DNA of 64,000 nucleotides from Marinobacter halotolerans (GTDB lineage Bacteria; Pseudomonadota; Gammaproteobacteria; Pseudomonadales; Oleiphilaceae), in contig NZ_VMHP01000002.1 in assembly GCF_008795985.1 (NCBI RefSeq), positions 124,001 through 188,000 of the forward strand. Direction: 5' to 3'. Within the stretch, counting starts at the first letter, position 1; the number at the start of each line of letters is the position of its first letter. The translations under genes were made by a program, and so were the position numbers. Positions 42,332 through 52,145 of the stretch are shown one piece after another. The notes under the pieces were generated by a model that made no database searches, had not been told where the DNA came from, and saw nothing but the letters and a program-made list of their open reading frames with translations.

Positions 42332-44542
42332 ATGGCCAACGATAGACCGTTGAAACTCAATGACAGCCAGGCCTGTGTTGATCAACTCATCCAGCGGGTC
42401 GGCAAAAACATCACCATCGGGTTGCCCCTCGGGCTCGGTAAGCCGATCCGGTTTATAAACGCGCTCTATGAGAGGGCGAAGTCGGACCCTGGCATCCGGC
42501 TTCATATTCTTACGGCCCTTTCGCTCACGGCGCCCGGCGGTCGCTCTTCCCTGGAAAAGCGGTTTATGGAGCCTTTTGCAGAGCGCCTGTATGGCGATAT
42601 ACCGGAACTGGATTACGCCCGGGATGTTCTAGCAAAACGCCTGCCGCCAAACGTGTCGGTATCCGAATTTTTCTTCAAGGCCGGCTCCTTGCTCAATCAC
42701 CCCTCGCAGCAGCAGCGATACATCTGTACCAACTATACCCATGCGGTTCGCGACCTCATGGCCCAGGGGATCAATGTGGTGGCCCAGATGGTGGCGCCTC
42801 CGGTGGATGATGGCGATGAGGGCATGTTGAGCCTGAGCAGCAATCCGGACCTGACCCTGGACCTGATACCTCTGCTGCGGGAGCGCGAGGAAAGCGGTCA
42901 GCCGGTGGCGCTGGTGGGTGAGATAAACAGCCACCTTCCATTCATGGACAATCACGCAGCGGTCAGTGATACCAGTTTCGATATCCTGCTAGAGCATCCC
43001 CGTTCGGATTACCCGCTTTTTTCCGCCCCGCCAATGGCTGTCAGCCCGGAGGATCACCTGATCGGGTTCTACGCCAGTGCTCTGCTGAAAGACGGCGGCA
43101 CGCTGCAGGTGGGCATCGGCTCACTGGGTTCAGCGTTGGTTCACAGCGCGATTATGCGCCACAGAGACAACGATCAGTGGAAAGCAGTCTATGACGAGCT
43201 GGCCGTGGACGGGAATTTTCCAGAGGTCGAACCGCTGGGTGGGCTAGAGCCTTTCGAGCAGGGCCTCTACGGCTGCAGTGAGATGATGGTGGACGGCTTT
43301 ATCCATCTGCTTGAGGCGGGGGTTATCAAACGTGAGGTATACAACCACGCGGGCCTGCAGGAGCTGGTTAATCACGGGAGGATTGGTCGTCAGGTTTCCA
43401 TGGAAACCCTGGACGTACTGCGGGAAGAGGATCTGATCGACTCGCCGCTGCGGTCGCGGGATGTCTCCTGGCTGATCGGCTACGGCATTCTGCGGCCCGA
43501 CGTTGAATTCAAGGGCGGTCGCCTGCGGATAGGGCAGCACTCCCTGGAGCCGGATCTGGATGATGCCGAATCCCGCGAGGCCATACAGAAACTTGCGCTG
43601 GGCCGTGAACTGACCGGCGGCATCGTTATTCACGGGGGATTCTACCTGGGACCGGAGTCTTTCTATCAGCGTCTGCGGGATCTGCCCCCGGAAAATCGTC
43701 AGCGGATCTGCATGACCAGCGTCAGTTTCATCAATCACCTATACGATCATGCTTTTGGTAATCAGCGGTTGAAGTCTGCCCAGCGGGCCCACGGCCGGTT
43801 TATCAACACCGCCATGATGCATACGCTCAATGGCGCCGCCGTGTCTGACGGGCTTGAGGATGGTCGTGTGGTCAGCGGCGTTGGCGGCCAGTACAACTTT
43901 GTGGCCATGGCCCACGAGTTGCCGGGGGCGCGTTCCGTTATCTGCCTGCGAAGCACCCGCCAGTCCGGTCAGGAAACGGTGTCCAATATCGTGTTCAACT
44001 ACGCTCATTGCACCATACCCCGCCACCTGCGGGACCTGGTGGTTACCGAATACGGAATCGCCGACCTGCGCGGGCAATCAGATGAGCAGGTGTATCTTCG
44101 TCTGATCCGCATTGCCGATTCCCGTTTCCAACAGGATTTGTTGGATCAGGCCCGGAAAGCGGGCAAGGTGGATCCAGGCTTTCAGCTACCGGAAGCCTGG
44201 CGTAATAATACCCCGGAGCGTGCCAGAAAAGTGGTGGAAACCGCCGGTGGCGGCCATCTGTTCCCGGCCTTCCCGTTTGGCTGCGACTTCACCGATGATG
44301 AGCTGGTCCTGGGCAAGGCGCTGAAAACCCTGAAAACCGCAACGGCTACCCGTCGTGGTAAAATCACTGCGTTGTGGCAGGCAATGAAGGCTAGCGACGA
44401 GGACGACCGCTATCAGCGCCTGCTAGAGCGAATGAAGCTCGACAGTCCTCGCGGGCTGCGGGAAAAACTGGATCAACGGCTGCTGATTCACGGCCTTGAT
44501 CTGACCAACACCTCACCGGACACAGGAAACCAGACAGCCTGA
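42332..44542 (+). CDS. Acetyl-CoA hydrolase/transferase family protein (long form)
   Basis: 736 residues from ATG 42332, with GGAG 8 bases upstream. Belongs to the family I CoA-transferase/acetyl-CoA hydrolase group: N-terminal half KNITIGLPLGLGKPIRFINALYER, and the C-terminal VSNIVFNYAHCTIPRHLRDLVVTEYGIADLRG, which is the family hallmark. The protein is about 200 residues longer than the classic 500-residue enzymes (Ach1, Cat2) because of an insert in the middle and a C-terminal extension. Reaction: hydrolysis or transfer of CoA from a short acyl-CoA. Its stop overlaps the SlyD-like gene (TGATG). Confidence 0.88.
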   Translation: MANDRPLKLNDSQACVDQLIQRVGKNITIGLPLGLGKPIRFINALYERAKSDPGIRLHILTALSLTAPGGRSSLEKRFMEPFAERLYGDIPELDYARDVLAKRLPPNVSVSEFFFKAGSLLNHPSQQQRYICTNYTHAVRDLMAQGINVVAQMVAPPVDDGDEGMLSLSSNPDLTLDLIPLLREREESGQPVALVGEINSHLPFMDNHAAVSDTSFDILLEHPRSDYPLFSAPPMAVSPEDHLIGFYASALLKDGGTLQVGIGSLGSALVHSAIMRHRDNDQWKAVYDELAVDGNFPEVEPLGGLEPFEQGLYGCSEMMVDGFIHLLEAGVIKREVYNHAGLQELVNHGRIGRQVSMETLDVLREEDLIDSPLRSRDVSWLIGYGILRPDVEFKGGRLRIGQHSLEPDLDDAESREAIQKLALGRELTGGIVIHGGFYLGPESFYQRLRDLPPENRQRICMTSVSFINHLYDHAFGNQRLKSAQRAHGRFINTAMMHTLNGAAVSDGLEDGRVVSGVGGQYNFVAMAHELPGARSVICLRSTRQSGQETVSNIVFNYAHCTIPRHLRDLVVTEYGIADLRGQSDEQVYLRLIRIADSRFQQDLLDQARKAGKVDPGFQLPEAWRNNTPERARKVVETAGGGHLFPAFPFGCDFTDDELVLGKALKTLKTATATRRGKITALWQAMKASDEDDRYQRLLERMKLDSPRGLREKLDQRLLIHGLDLTNTSPDTGNQTA

Positions 44543-45000
44543 TGCAAAAACCTGCCGTATTTACTGTTCACTATGTGCTCAAGAACAAGCTTGGCGAGTT
44601 GGTCGACACCTCTGAGGGCAGCGAGCCGCTGCATTTTCTCCAGGGCAGTCCCGGCGTGATCGCCGGCATCCAGGAGGCGGTTAAGGACCGGAATATTGGC
44701 GACTGTCTGGAAGTTACCGTGCCGCCGTCCATGGCCTATGGTGAGCACAATCCCGAACTGATCCGCACCGTGCCCCGCTCCATGTTTGAAGGTGTGGAAA
44801 ACCTTCAGGTGGGCATGAAGTTCCAGACAAATACCGGCGATGAAGCCCAGGTTGTTCAGGTGGTCAGCATTGATGGCAATCTGATCAAGGTCGACGCAAA
44901 CCATCCGCTGGCCGGGTTCACCCTCTATTTCGATCTGGAGATCATCGAAAGGCGCGAGGCGACGGATGCGGAAATAGCGGCGGGTCACCCGCTGGAGTGA
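44542..45000 (+). CDS. FKBP-type peptidyl-prolyl isomerase (SlyD/SlpA-like)
   Basis: 152 residues. An FKBP domain interrupted by the insert-in-flap chaperone domain (MAYGEHNPELIRTVPRSMF to about residue 125), as in SlyD, but without the His/Cys-rich metal tail, so closer to SlpA. It isomerizes proline bonds and holds unfolded proteins. The start codon overlaps the hydrolase stop by one base, so the two proteins are made together. Its last 59 bases overlap the convergent acyltransferase gene. Confidence 0.93.
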   Translation: MQKPAVFTVHYVLKNKLGELVDTSEGSEPLHFLQGSPGVIAGIQEAVKDRNIGDCLEVTVPPSMAYGEHNPELIRTVPRSMFEGVENLQVGMKFQTNTGDEAQVVQVVSIDGNLIKVDANHPLAGFTLYFDLEIIERREATDAEIAAGHPLE

Positions 45001-45754
45001 GGCCGGGCTGACTATTGGTAATGGCGCCGACGCCCTCCAGTACCGTGGCCCGCAGAGTTGCTGCCAGTTCGGAGGGCCTATCATCCGGCCGAGGCATTAT
45101 CGGCGGGTGAAGCAGAACTTCAACGGTCGGCGGCGGTTGACGCAGCAGCCTCCAAAGGTGCCCAAGGAATTCATCGTCATTGATGAAGGGCGCCAGATGA
45201 TCCTGCGCTCGGCCACGTCGATACACAATGCTAACGGGCTGAATGGGTGTACCTGCGATCTGTGCCGCCCGCAGTAGTCTGCCGTGAAATGGCAGGACAG
45301 TGATTCCCGTGCTTGTCGTACCCTCCGGAAACACCATGACTGATTGGCCTCCTGCCAGAATGTCCGACAGCTGATCCACAATGCCTGAAATCTTGCCGCC
45401 GCCACGCTTGATAAACACTGTTCCTGCCTGACGGGCAAGAAAGCCAATCAGTGGCCACTGGCCCACCTCCGATTTCGACAGGAACCTGGCTGGCAGCACG
45501 CCACCGAGGACCGGAACATCGAACCAGGAAACGTGATTGCAGACGAAGAGTGCAGGCGAGGGCGAGGGCTGGCCATGAGCGGTGACGTTCAGACCCAGGC
45601 ATCCGGTGGCGCCACGGAAACAGCGTTGGGCCCAGAATGTGTGATCAATGGGTCGGGACGTGACCAGTTCCGCAACTTTCAGAAAAACCGCCAGCAGTCC
45701 AATGGCGACAAGAAACCCGATAAACAGTGTGAGCCGGGCAGTCTGGGCAATCAT
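44942..45754 (-). CDS. 1-acyl-sn-glycerol-3-phosphate acyltransferase family protein
   Basis: 270 residues from ATG 45754, which has GGAGG 6 bases upstream. N-terminal transmembrane helix (about residues 6-28). PlsC-fold motifs: H-x4-D in NHVSWFDVP and FPEGTTS. It acylates lysophosphatidate or a related acceptor such as lyso-ornithine lipid. The C-terminal 50 residues are Pro-rich and unlike the catalytic core, and the gene runs 59 bases into the SlyD-like gene. This is an unusually long tail-to-tail overlap, so the stop may have drifted. Confidence 0.9.
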   Translation of the reverse strand: MIAQTARLTLFIGFLVAIGLLAVFLKVAELVTSRPIDHTFWAQRCFRGATGCLGLNVTAHGQPSPSPALFVCNHVSWFDVPVLGGVLPARFLSKSEVGQWPLIGFLARQAGTVFIKRGGGKISGIVDQLSDILAGGQSVMVFPEGTTSTGITVLPFHGRLLRAAQIAGTPIQPVSIVYRRGRAQDHLAPFINDDEFLGHLWRLLRQPPPTVEVLLHPPIMPRPDDRPSELAATLRATVLEGVGAITNSQPGLTPAGDPPLFPHPSPRAFR

Positions 45755-45898
45755 GTCGCGCCTCCAGTGGTGAATCTTCCCGACAAGGCTATGAACCGGC
45801 GATGACATGCAGATGAACAGAAGGTGACGAGTTGATGACAATCCGGGCCTCTGGGGCCGGTATTGGACGTATCCACGGTGTAACCAACGGTCTGTTCA

Positions 45899-45936
45899 AT
45901 GTATATTTCTGAAAAGCATGTATAATTGCTGTTACA
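45899..45936 (+). promoter_or_regulatory. Promoter region of the RstAB-like pair
   Basis: A perfect -10 TATAAT (45921-45926) lies 85 bases before the response regulator ATG with no clear -35. Two direct repeats ATGTATA (45899-45905 and 45918-45924) and a half-site GTTACA (45931-45936) surround it. The latter ends a segment that matches the E. coli RstA box (TACATNTNGTTACA) at 9 of 12 fixed positions, as expected for autoregulation. Confidence 0.45.
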
Positions 45937-46010
45937 AGACGTAGCCTGTATGGTCTGTAAAACAGCGATTCGTGTGCTAAAAACTCTAGAAACCCGAATA
46001 ACAATCAGAG

Positions 46011-46748
46011 ATGGACGGCGTGGAACAAACGAACGAAAGTTGGCGGATTCTTATAGTCGAGGACGACGAGAGGCTGGCAGAGCTGACCAAGGAATATCTG
46101 GAAAGCAATGGCCTGACCGTCGCCCTGGAAACCCACGGCGGAAACGCAGTCGAGCGTATCCGCAACGAAAAGCCGGATCTGGTGGTATTGGACTTGATGT
46201 TGCCCGGCGAAGACGGCCTTTCGATCTGTCGTCGCGTCAGGCCAAGCTATACCGGACCTATCATTATGCTGACCGCCCGAACCGACGACCTGGATCAGGT
46301 TCTTGGCCTGGAAATGGGTGCGGACGACTATGTTGGCAAACCGGTCAAGCCACGGGTTCTGCTGGCCCGAATCCGCGCCTTGTTGCGCCGGGTGTCGGAA
46401 ACCGGCACGGTCGCGGCGGAAGAAGGTCTGACCGAGGAGCCGGTGCGCTTGCAGTTCAATGATCTGGTGGTTGATCGCTCCATGCGTGAGGCCTGGCTGA
46501 ATGACAGCAGCATTGACCTGACCAGTGCCGAATTTGACCTGTTGTGGCTGCTTTCAAGCAATGCCGGCCGGGTGCTGAGTCGTGAAGAGATCTTTACGGC
46601 GTTGCGAGGAATTGAGTACGACGGGCAGGACCGTTCCATTGATGTCCGGGTGTCCAGAATCCGGCCGAAAATCGGTGATGATCCGATTCATCCGCGACGC
46701 ATCAAGACCGTTCGCAGCAAAGGCTATCTTTTCGTAAAAGAAGCCTGA
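46011..46748 (+). CDS. OmpR-family response regulator (RstA-like)
   Basis: 245 residues. Receiver domain with phospho-acceptor Asp61 (VVLDLMLPGEDG) and the conserved Lys in VGKPVKP, then a winged helix with SAEFDLLWLLSSNAGRVLSREEI and DVRVSRIRPKIGDDP. Start: ATG at 46011 with GAG directly before it, or GTG at 46020. It is paired with the kinase 58 bases downstream. The kinase architecture suggests RstAB, but assignment of a specific regulon is not justified. Confidence 0.92.
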   Translation: MDGVEQTNESWRILIVEDDERLAELTKEYLESNGLTVALETHGGNAVERIRNEKPDLVVLDLMLPGEDGLSICRRVRPSYTGPIIMLTARTDDLDQVLGLEMGADDYVGKPVKPRVLLARIRALLRRVSETGTVAAEEGLTEEPVRLQFNDLVVDRSMREAWLNDSSIDLTSAEFDLLWLLSSNAGRVLSREEIFTALRGIEYDGQDRSIDVRVSRIRPKIGDDPIHPRRIKTVRSKGYLFVKEA

Positions 46749-46763
46749 CTATCCAGTCTCTGG

Positions 46764-46785
46764 CGCCGGCCCTCGGGGGCCGGCG
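46764..46785 (+). promoter_or_regulatory. GC-rich hairpin between regulator and kinase
   Basis: CGCCGGCCC pairs perfectly with GGGCCGGCG across a 4-base loop. There is no T-run. Located in the 58-base gap between regulator and kinase genes, it may reduce kinase expression relative to the regulator or stabilise the upstream message. Confidence 0.55.
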
Positions 46786-46806
46786 TTCATTGCCAGGGTT
46801 CATACA

Positions 46807-48381
46807 ATGCCCTTCAAGTTTTTCTTCAAGCTCTACGCCCGCCTGATTGGCCTGACATTCCTGATTCTTATGTTCTGTGTCGCCCTGTTTATGGGGGTGA
46901 ATTCGGTTCGTGAACAGTATTGGCAGGAACGTTTCGCCGAGCCCCTGATGCGTTGGATTGCCTCCACGCCCAATCCGCAAGAGCAGTTTCACTGGCTGTC
47001 CGCATTTTACGATTTCCGACTGTTGTCGCCGGAGCAGCTGGCGGTTTCTGACATCGAGATTGAACGGCTTTCCTACGGTCAGGTGGTTTCCAAGGACACC
47101 AGTATCGGCCAGCAGATAATGGTTCTGGATGAGTCCGGTCGGGTGCTGCGGATGCGTTTTGGCAATCTTTACAGTGACGTGTCGGAAGCGCTGGCACTGA
47201 TTGCCCGCTGGCATCTTGGTGGCGTGCCGCCGGAAAGCCGCGAGCAGGCGGTGGCGCAGTTATCCCAGTCGCTGGGCGCGTCACTATCCATCATTCAGGA
47301 GCCGGAATCGGTTCCGGATACGGAAGTTCTGGGCCGGGTGTCTGATCGCGGCATCTCGCTCTACCAGCATCCGTCCAGCGGCCGGGCTCATGTTCTCATT
47401 CGCCTGAAGGATGGGGCGTTGGTGGATCTGGCTATGCCGCCGCCCTTCGATCCCTGGGCATGGCCGGTGTTGCTACTGTTGATGGTGGTCGGCGGTAGTG
47501 TGCTGGCGCTGGCGCTTTATCTGGCCATGAGGGAAGTGGACAGCAATCTACGGGCCGTGGAATCCGTTGCTATCCGCATTGCGCGGGGCGAGATGGGCGC
47601 GCGGGTTGAAACGTCTGACAGCCGCCTGGTTTCCCGCCTGGCGGCGGCGTTTAACGGAATGGCGGAACATATCCAGCGTCTGGTGGGGGTACAGAGAGAA
47701 ATGATCCACGCCGTCTCACACGAGCTGCGAACGCCCGTGGCCCGCATCCGTTTCGGGGTACAGATGATCGAAACCAGCCGGGATCCGGACGCCCTGCAGA
47801 AACAGCTTGACGGTATCGATGGCGACATTCAGGAACTGGATGAGCTGATTGACGAGATCCTGACCTATGCCCGGCTGGAGCAGGGCGGGCCGGTGTTTGC
47901 TCTGCAGGAGTGTTCGGTTACCGATATCGTGCGCCAGGTGGTGAGTGAGCAGCAGCTGATTCGCACGGAACACGTGATTGAAGCGGATATCGATGACGAA
48001 TCCGAAGCCTGGTCGCTCTCCGATGTTGAACCGCGTTATCTGCACCGTGCAATCCAGAACCTGGTGGGTAACGGCGCCCGTTATGCCGCCAGCAAAGTGA
48101 GAGTTCACTGCCAGTTGGACGAGGACAACTGCCGGATTGATGTGGAAGACGATGGCCCCGGTATACCGGAGGAGGACTGGGAAAAGGTCTTCACCGCCTT
48201 TGCCCGGCTGGACGACAGCCGTACCCGCACCTCCGGCGGCTATGGCCTCGGGCTTTCAATTGTTCGCCGTATTCTCTACTGGCACGGCGGGCAGGCCTTC
48301 GTGAGCCGCAGTGAAGACCTTGGCGGCGCAAAGTTCAGCCTGGTCTGGCCCCGCAAGAAACCGATTGAACCGTCGTTATGA
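46807..48381 (+). CDS. Sensor histidine kinase (RstB-like)
   Basis: 524 residues. Transmembrane helices at about residues 12-35 and 219-241 flank a periplasmic domain of some 180 residues; HAMP follows, then HisKA with His305 (AVSHELRTPVARIRF) and an ATPase domain with NLVGNGARYA, DDGPGIPEEDW and GGYGLGLSIV. The SPEQLAVSDIEIERLSYG segment of the periplasmic part resembles RstB. The signal is unknown; RstB in enterobacteria responds to low pH and magnesium through PhoPQ. Confidence 0.92.
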   Translation: MPFKFFFKLYARLIGLTFLILMFCVALFMGVNSVREQYWQERFAEPLMRWIASTPNPQEQFHWLSAFYDFRLLSPEQLAVSDIEIERLSYGQVVSKDTSIGQQIMVLDESGRVLRMRFGNLYSDVSEALALIARWHLGGVPPESREQAVAQLSQSLGASLSIIQEPESVPDTEVLGRVSDRGISLYQHPSSGRAHVLIRLKDGALVDLAMPPPFDPWAWPVLLLLMVVGGSVLALALYLAMREVDSNLRAVESVAIRIARGEMGARVETSDSRLVSRLAAAFNGMAEHIQRLVGVQREMIHAVSHELRTPVARIRFGVQMIETSRDPDALQKQLDGIDGDIQELDELIDEILTYARLEQGGPVFALQECSVTDIVRQVVSEQQLIRTEHVIEADIDDESEAWSLSDVEPRYLHRAIQNLVGNGARYAASKVRVHCQLDEDNCRIDVEDDGPGIPEEDWEKVFTAFARLDDSRTRTSGGYGLGLSIVRRILYWHGGQAFVSRSEDLGGAKFSLVWPRKKPIEPSL

Positions 48382-48411
48382 TTCATCTGTGTAGGTGAAA
48401 GGACGTTACTT

Positions 48412-49893
48412 ATGCCTCAGTATCTGCTTGCCATTGACCAGGGAACCACCAGTTCCCGCGCCATCGTTTTTGACGCCTCGGGTCATTCCGTTGCCACTGC
48501 CCAGCAGGAGTTTCATCAGTATTTTCCTGAAGATGGCTGGGTAGAGCATGACGCCCGTGAAATCTGGGAGAGTACCCTCGCCGTCTGCCGTGAGGCGCTC
48601 AAGTCCGCCGATGTCCCACTGTCATCCGTTGCCGGTATCGGCATCACCAATCAGCGCGAGACCACGGTCATCTGGGATCGGAAGACCGGCGAGCCCGTTT
48701 ATCGCGCTATCGTGTGGCAGGATCGTCGCACCGCCTCGCTCTGCACCAAGCTCAAGTCCGACGGACATGAGGATACGGTGGTTGATCGCACCGGTCTGCT
48801 GATTGACCCTTATTTTTCCGCGACCAAAATTGCCTGGATTCTGGATAATGTCGATGGCGTGCGCGCCCGCGCCGAGGCCGGTGAGCTGGCGTTCGGAACT
48901 GTTGATAGCTGGCTTTTGTGGAACCTGACGGCAGGGCAGTGTCATCGCACCGATGCGACCAACGCGTCGCGCACGGCTCTGTTCAATATCCACCAGCAGG
49001 ACTGGGACGAAGATCTGCTGAAGCTGTTTCGTGTGCCGCGCTCGTTACTGCCCGAGGTCCTGGATTCGGCTGCGGACTTTGGCCGGACCGACCCTCAATG
49101 GTTTGGCGAGTCACTGTCGGTAGCCGGTATCGCGGGGGATCAACACGCGGCGCTAATAGGCCAGGCCTGTTTCACCCCGGGCATGGCGAAGAGCACATAC
49201 GGTACCGGCTGTTTCCTGATGGTAAATACCGGGTCCGAGGCGCCCCGCTCGGAGAACCGACTGCTGACTACCATGGCCTACCGGCTGAACGGAAAGCCAT
49301 GCTACGCCATGGAAGGCAGTATTTTTGTGGCGGGGGCCGCGATGCAGTGGTTGAGAGATGGCCTGAAGCTGATCAGCCACGCCAGTGAGTCCTCCCGCTA
49401 CGCGTCCGAGGTGGGGGTTGAGAACCCTGTCTATCTGGTGCCCGCGTTCACCGGGCTGGGAGCCCCTCACTGGGACCCTCATGCCCGTGGCGCCATTATG
49501 GGGCTGACACGGGATACCGGCATTGCCGAGATTGTAACCGCGGGGCTTCAGTCGGTGTGCTATCAGACCAAGGATCTGGTGCGCGCCATTCAGAACGACG
49601 GTACGTCACTGAAATCCCTGCGCGTGGACGGTGGCATGGTGGTAAACGACTGGCTGATGCAGTTTCTGGCAGATATTCTCAATGTACCGGTCGAGCGGCC
49701 CCAGGTGACGGAAACCACGGCGCTGGGCGCTGCCTACCTGGCCGGCTTGCAGACCGGCATCTACGAGAATCTTGAGCAGATTGCCGGGTTGTGGGAGCGG
49801 GAGCATTATTTCGAGCCGGCGATGAAACCAGTGCTGAGGGAATCGCTCTATGCAGGATGGCTGGATGCGGTCGAGCGGGTATGTAACAACTGA
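48412..49893 (+). CDS. glpK: Glycerol kinase
   Basis: 493 residues. FGGY kinase that phosphorylates glycerol. The N-terminal [19 protein letters not shown] phosphate loop, [18 protein letters not shown] and [28 protein letters not shown] (read in two pieces) are typical. AAAGGA stands 9 bases before the start. No glpF or glpD is adjacent. Glycerol 3-phosphate made here would feed the acyltransferase step of phospholipid synthesis or enter glycolysis. Confidence 0.97.
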   Translation: MPQYLLAIDQGTTSSRAIVFDASGHSVATAQQEFHQYFPEDGWVEHDAREIWESTLAVCREALKSADVPLSSVAGIGITNQRETTVIWDRKTGEPVYRAIVWQDRRTASLCTKLKSDGHEDTVVDRTGLLIDPYFSATKIAWILDNVDGVRARAEAGELAFGTVDSWLLWNLTAGQCHRTDATNASRTALFNIHQQDWDEDLLKLFRVPRSLLPEVLDSAADFGRTDPQWFGESLSVAGIAGDQHAALIGQACFTPGMAKSTYGTGCFLMVNTGSEAPRSENRLLTTMAYRLNGKPCYAMEGSIFVAGAAMQWLRDGLKLISHASESSRYASEVGVENPVYLVPAFTGLGAPHWDPHARGAIMGLTRDTGIAEIVTAGLQSVCYQTKDLVRAIQNDGTSLKSLRVDGGMVVNDWLMQFLADILNVPVERPQVTETTALGAAYLAGLQTGIYENLEQIAGLWEREHYFEPAMKPVLRESLYAGWLDAVERVCNN

Positions 49894-49899
49894 AAGCTG

Positions 49900-50970
49900 T
49901 CAGACTCTTTCGAAGGCAATCAGGTGGTCCGCTTCAACGCGAACGGGCACATGCTCGCCCAGGTGAAAATCCAGGTGGCTGCGAAACAGCGCCTCAAATT
50001 CCGTATCTTCCGAGCAGCGGAACCGGTAGAGCGTGGAGGTACCTGCAAACGTCTTTTCCACCACCTTGGGCCTGAGGTCGGAATCGGCGTCGTAAACAAT
50101 GTCGTCAGGGCGGATCAGCACATCCACTAGCGTGCCGGGGTTCCATGGGTAGGCCCGGTTGCCACTGATCACGCCCAGTTCCGACTCGATGGTATCCGGG
50201 CCGAGGGTTTTGCCCGGAATAAAGCCGCCCTGACCCACGAAGCCCGCGACGAACCGGTTGGCCGGCTCGTGGTAGAGGTTATAGGGCACGTCCCACTGCT
50301 GAATGCCACCGTCCTTCAGGACGGCAACCTGATCACACATGGCGAAGGCTTCCTGCTGATCGTGGGTGACCAGTATCGCGCTAATGCCCAAGGTTTTCAG
50401 AATGTCCCGCACGTCCAGGCTCAGCCGCCGGCGCAGGTCTGCGTCCAGGTTGGAAAAGGGCTCGTCCAGCAGGATCAGGGTAGGTTCCGGGGCAAGAGCC
50501 CGGGCGAGGGCGACACGTTGCTGCTGGCCGCCGGACAACTCGTGAGGGTAATTATTTGCCAGGTCCTGGAGGTGGACCACCTGGAGCAGCTCACCGACCT
50601 TCTGTTTTTTCTCGTCCCGGCTTTCGCTGCGCAGGCCAAAGCCGACGTTCTCAGCAATGGTCAGGTGCGGAAACAGCGCGTAATCCTGGAACACCATTCC
50701 GATGCGGCGTTTCTCGGGGGCAAGAGTCTGGCCCGGCAGGCTGATGGACGAACCCTGCAGCCGGATCTCACCACCGTTGAGCGGCAGAAACCCTGCCAGT
50801 GCCCGAAGAATCGTGCTTTTACCGCAGCCGCTGGGACCCAGCAGGCAGCCAATGTCCCCGTGGGACAGGGCGAAGCTGACCTCCTTGACCACTGAGCCGT
50901 CACCGTAACCGCAAGACAGATTGTTGACTTCGAGAAGCCAGTCGTCGGGTTGGGTCAGGCTTTCGATCAT
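49900..50970 (-). CDS. ABC transporter ATP-binding protein (FbpC/PotA-like)
   Basis: 356 residues. Walker [10 protein letters not shown], signature [11 protein letters not shown], Walker [13 protein letters not shown], then a C-terminal TOBE domain ([13 protein letters not shown]). It resembles the ATPase of iron(III) or polyamine/spermidine importers of the CUT1/FbpC group. No permease or binding protein is encoded next to it, so it must serve components encoded elsewhere. It follows argF by 4 bases on the same strand and meets glpK tail to tail. Confidence 0.93.
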   Translation of the reverse strand: MIESLTQPDDWLLEVNNLSCGYGDGSVVKEVSFALSHGDIGCLLGPSGCGKSTILRALAGFLPLNGGEIRLQGSSISLPGQTLAPEKRRIGMVFQDYALFPHLTIAENVGFGLRSESRDEKKQKVGELLQVVHLQDLANNYPHELSGGQQQRVALARALAPEPTLILLDEPFSNLDADLRRRLSLDVRDILKTLGISAILVTHDQQEAFAMCDQVAVLKDGGIQQWDVPYNLYHEPANRFVAGFVGQGGFIPGKTLGPDTIESELGVISGNRAYPWNPGTLVDVLIRPDDIVYDADSDLRPKVVEKTFAGTSTLYRFRCSEDTEFEALFRSHLDFHLGEHVPVRVEADHLIAFERV

Positions 50971-50974
50971 CGGA

Positions 50975-51886
50975 TCAGTCCAGGCGGTTGAGGATCAGGA
51001 ATTCAAGCAGTGCCTTCTGGGCATGCAGGCGGTTCTCGGCTTCATGCCAGACCACGGAACTGGCATGTTCCATCATGTCTGCCGAGATCTCCTCGCCTCT
51101 GTGGGCGGGCAGGCAATGCATGAACAGGGCATCCCTGTCAGCGGTGGCCATCAGTGCCGGATTAATCTGATAGTCACTGAAAGCCTTTTCCCGGGCTTTC
51201 TGTTCGTCTTCCTGGCCCATGGAAGCCCATACATCGGTGACCAGCAGGTTGGCGCCCCTGGCCGCTTCCGCCGGGTCCCGAAGGATCTCGACGCGGTCAG
51301 AGTGAGTTTTCAGAAGCGACATGTCTGGTTCATATCCCTCAGGACAGGCCACGCGCAGGTTAAAACCGAACTGGTCTGCGGCATTGATGTAGGACTGGCA
51401 CATATTGTTGCCGTCCCCGATCCAGGCCACGGTTCCGCCGCGTATGCTGCCCCGGTGTTCCCGATAAGTCTGCATGTCGGCCAGAAGCTGGCAGGGGTGG
51501 TAGTCGTCCGTCAGGGCATTGATGACCGGTGCCCGCGAGGCGGCGGCAAATCGCTCGACGATGTCGTGATCGAAAGTCCGGATCATCACGGCGTCGACCA
51601 TGCTGGAGATAACAATGGCAGAGTCTTCCACCGGTTCTCCGCGACCCAACTGGGTGTCTCGCGGTGACAGAAACAGTGCTGAGCCGCCGAGCTGTGTCAT
51701 TCCGGCCTCGAAAGACACCCGTGTGCGTGTGGATGATTTTTCAAAAATCATTGCCAGCACACGGTTTTTAAGGGTCTCGCGCACAACGCCCTGGTGCCAT
51801 TCTTTGCGAAGCTTTGAGGCGTGGTCGAGCAGAGCTTCCAGCTCGTCAGGGCTCAGGTCATTGAGAGTAAGAAAGTGTCTTGCCAT
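50975..51886 (-). CDS. argF: Ornithine carbamoyltransferase
   Basis: 303 residues from ATG 51886 (AAGGG 9 bases upstream, in-frame ATG at 51901 is less good). Makes citrulline from ornithine and carbamoyl phosphate. The carbamoyl phosphate site [24 protein letters not shown] and the ornithine loop [10 protein letters not shown] are present. It is followed by the orphan ABC ATPase gene. No ArgR box is clear in the upstream 258-base gap, which instead shows degenerate CAGGCACA-type repeats (on the minus strand). Confidence 0.97.
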   Translation of the reverse strand: MARHFLTLNDLSPDELEALLDHASKLRKEWHQGVVRETLKNRVLAMIFEKSSTRTRVSFEAGMTQLGGSALFLSPRDTQLGRGEPVEDSAIVISSMVDAVMIRTFDHDIVERFAAASRAPVINALTDDYHPCQLLADMQTYREHRGSIRGGTVAWIGDGNNMCQSYINAADQFGFNLRVACPEGYEPDMSLLKTHSDRVEILRDPAEAARGANLLVTDVWASMGQEDEQKAREKAFSDYQINPALMATADRDALFMHCLPAHRGEEISADMMEHASSVVWHEAENRLHAQKALLEFLILNRLD

Positions 51887-52060
51887 GAAATGGCCCTTCA
51901 TTGATCTATGGACGCGTCGGAACTAGCTGCTGTGTTGTGTTTGGCGTTGTGCCTGATACTGTGCCTGGCGAGCGGCGGCCTGCCTTGCAGAGGGCCACAA
52001 GTCTAGCGGGTCAGCGGTTTGATGACAACGCCGCAACACGGGCTGATTGGTCTTTGGTGT

Positions 52061-52090
52061 TTGGTCCGGATCAGGCGAGCCGTGTACAAT
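52061..52090 (+). promoter_or_regulatory. Possible promoter of grxD
   Basis: TTGGTC (52061-52066), an 18-base spacer and TACAAT (52085-52090) upstream of the glutaredoxin gene. The -10 is good, the -35 weak. It lies in the 258-base region that separates the divergent argF and grxD genes; the rest of that region holds only degenerate GTGCCTG-like repeats. Confidence 0.4.
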
Positions 52091-52145
52091 AGGGGTAAGT
52101 CGTTGCCAGCAGGCAACACATGATTCCTGCGTGAGGTAAGTGTCA

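Noticed and set aside
51887..52145. ArgR box upstream of argF
   Set aside because: No match to the TGAATWWWWATTCA-type half sites; only degenerate GTGCCTG-like repeats are seen.
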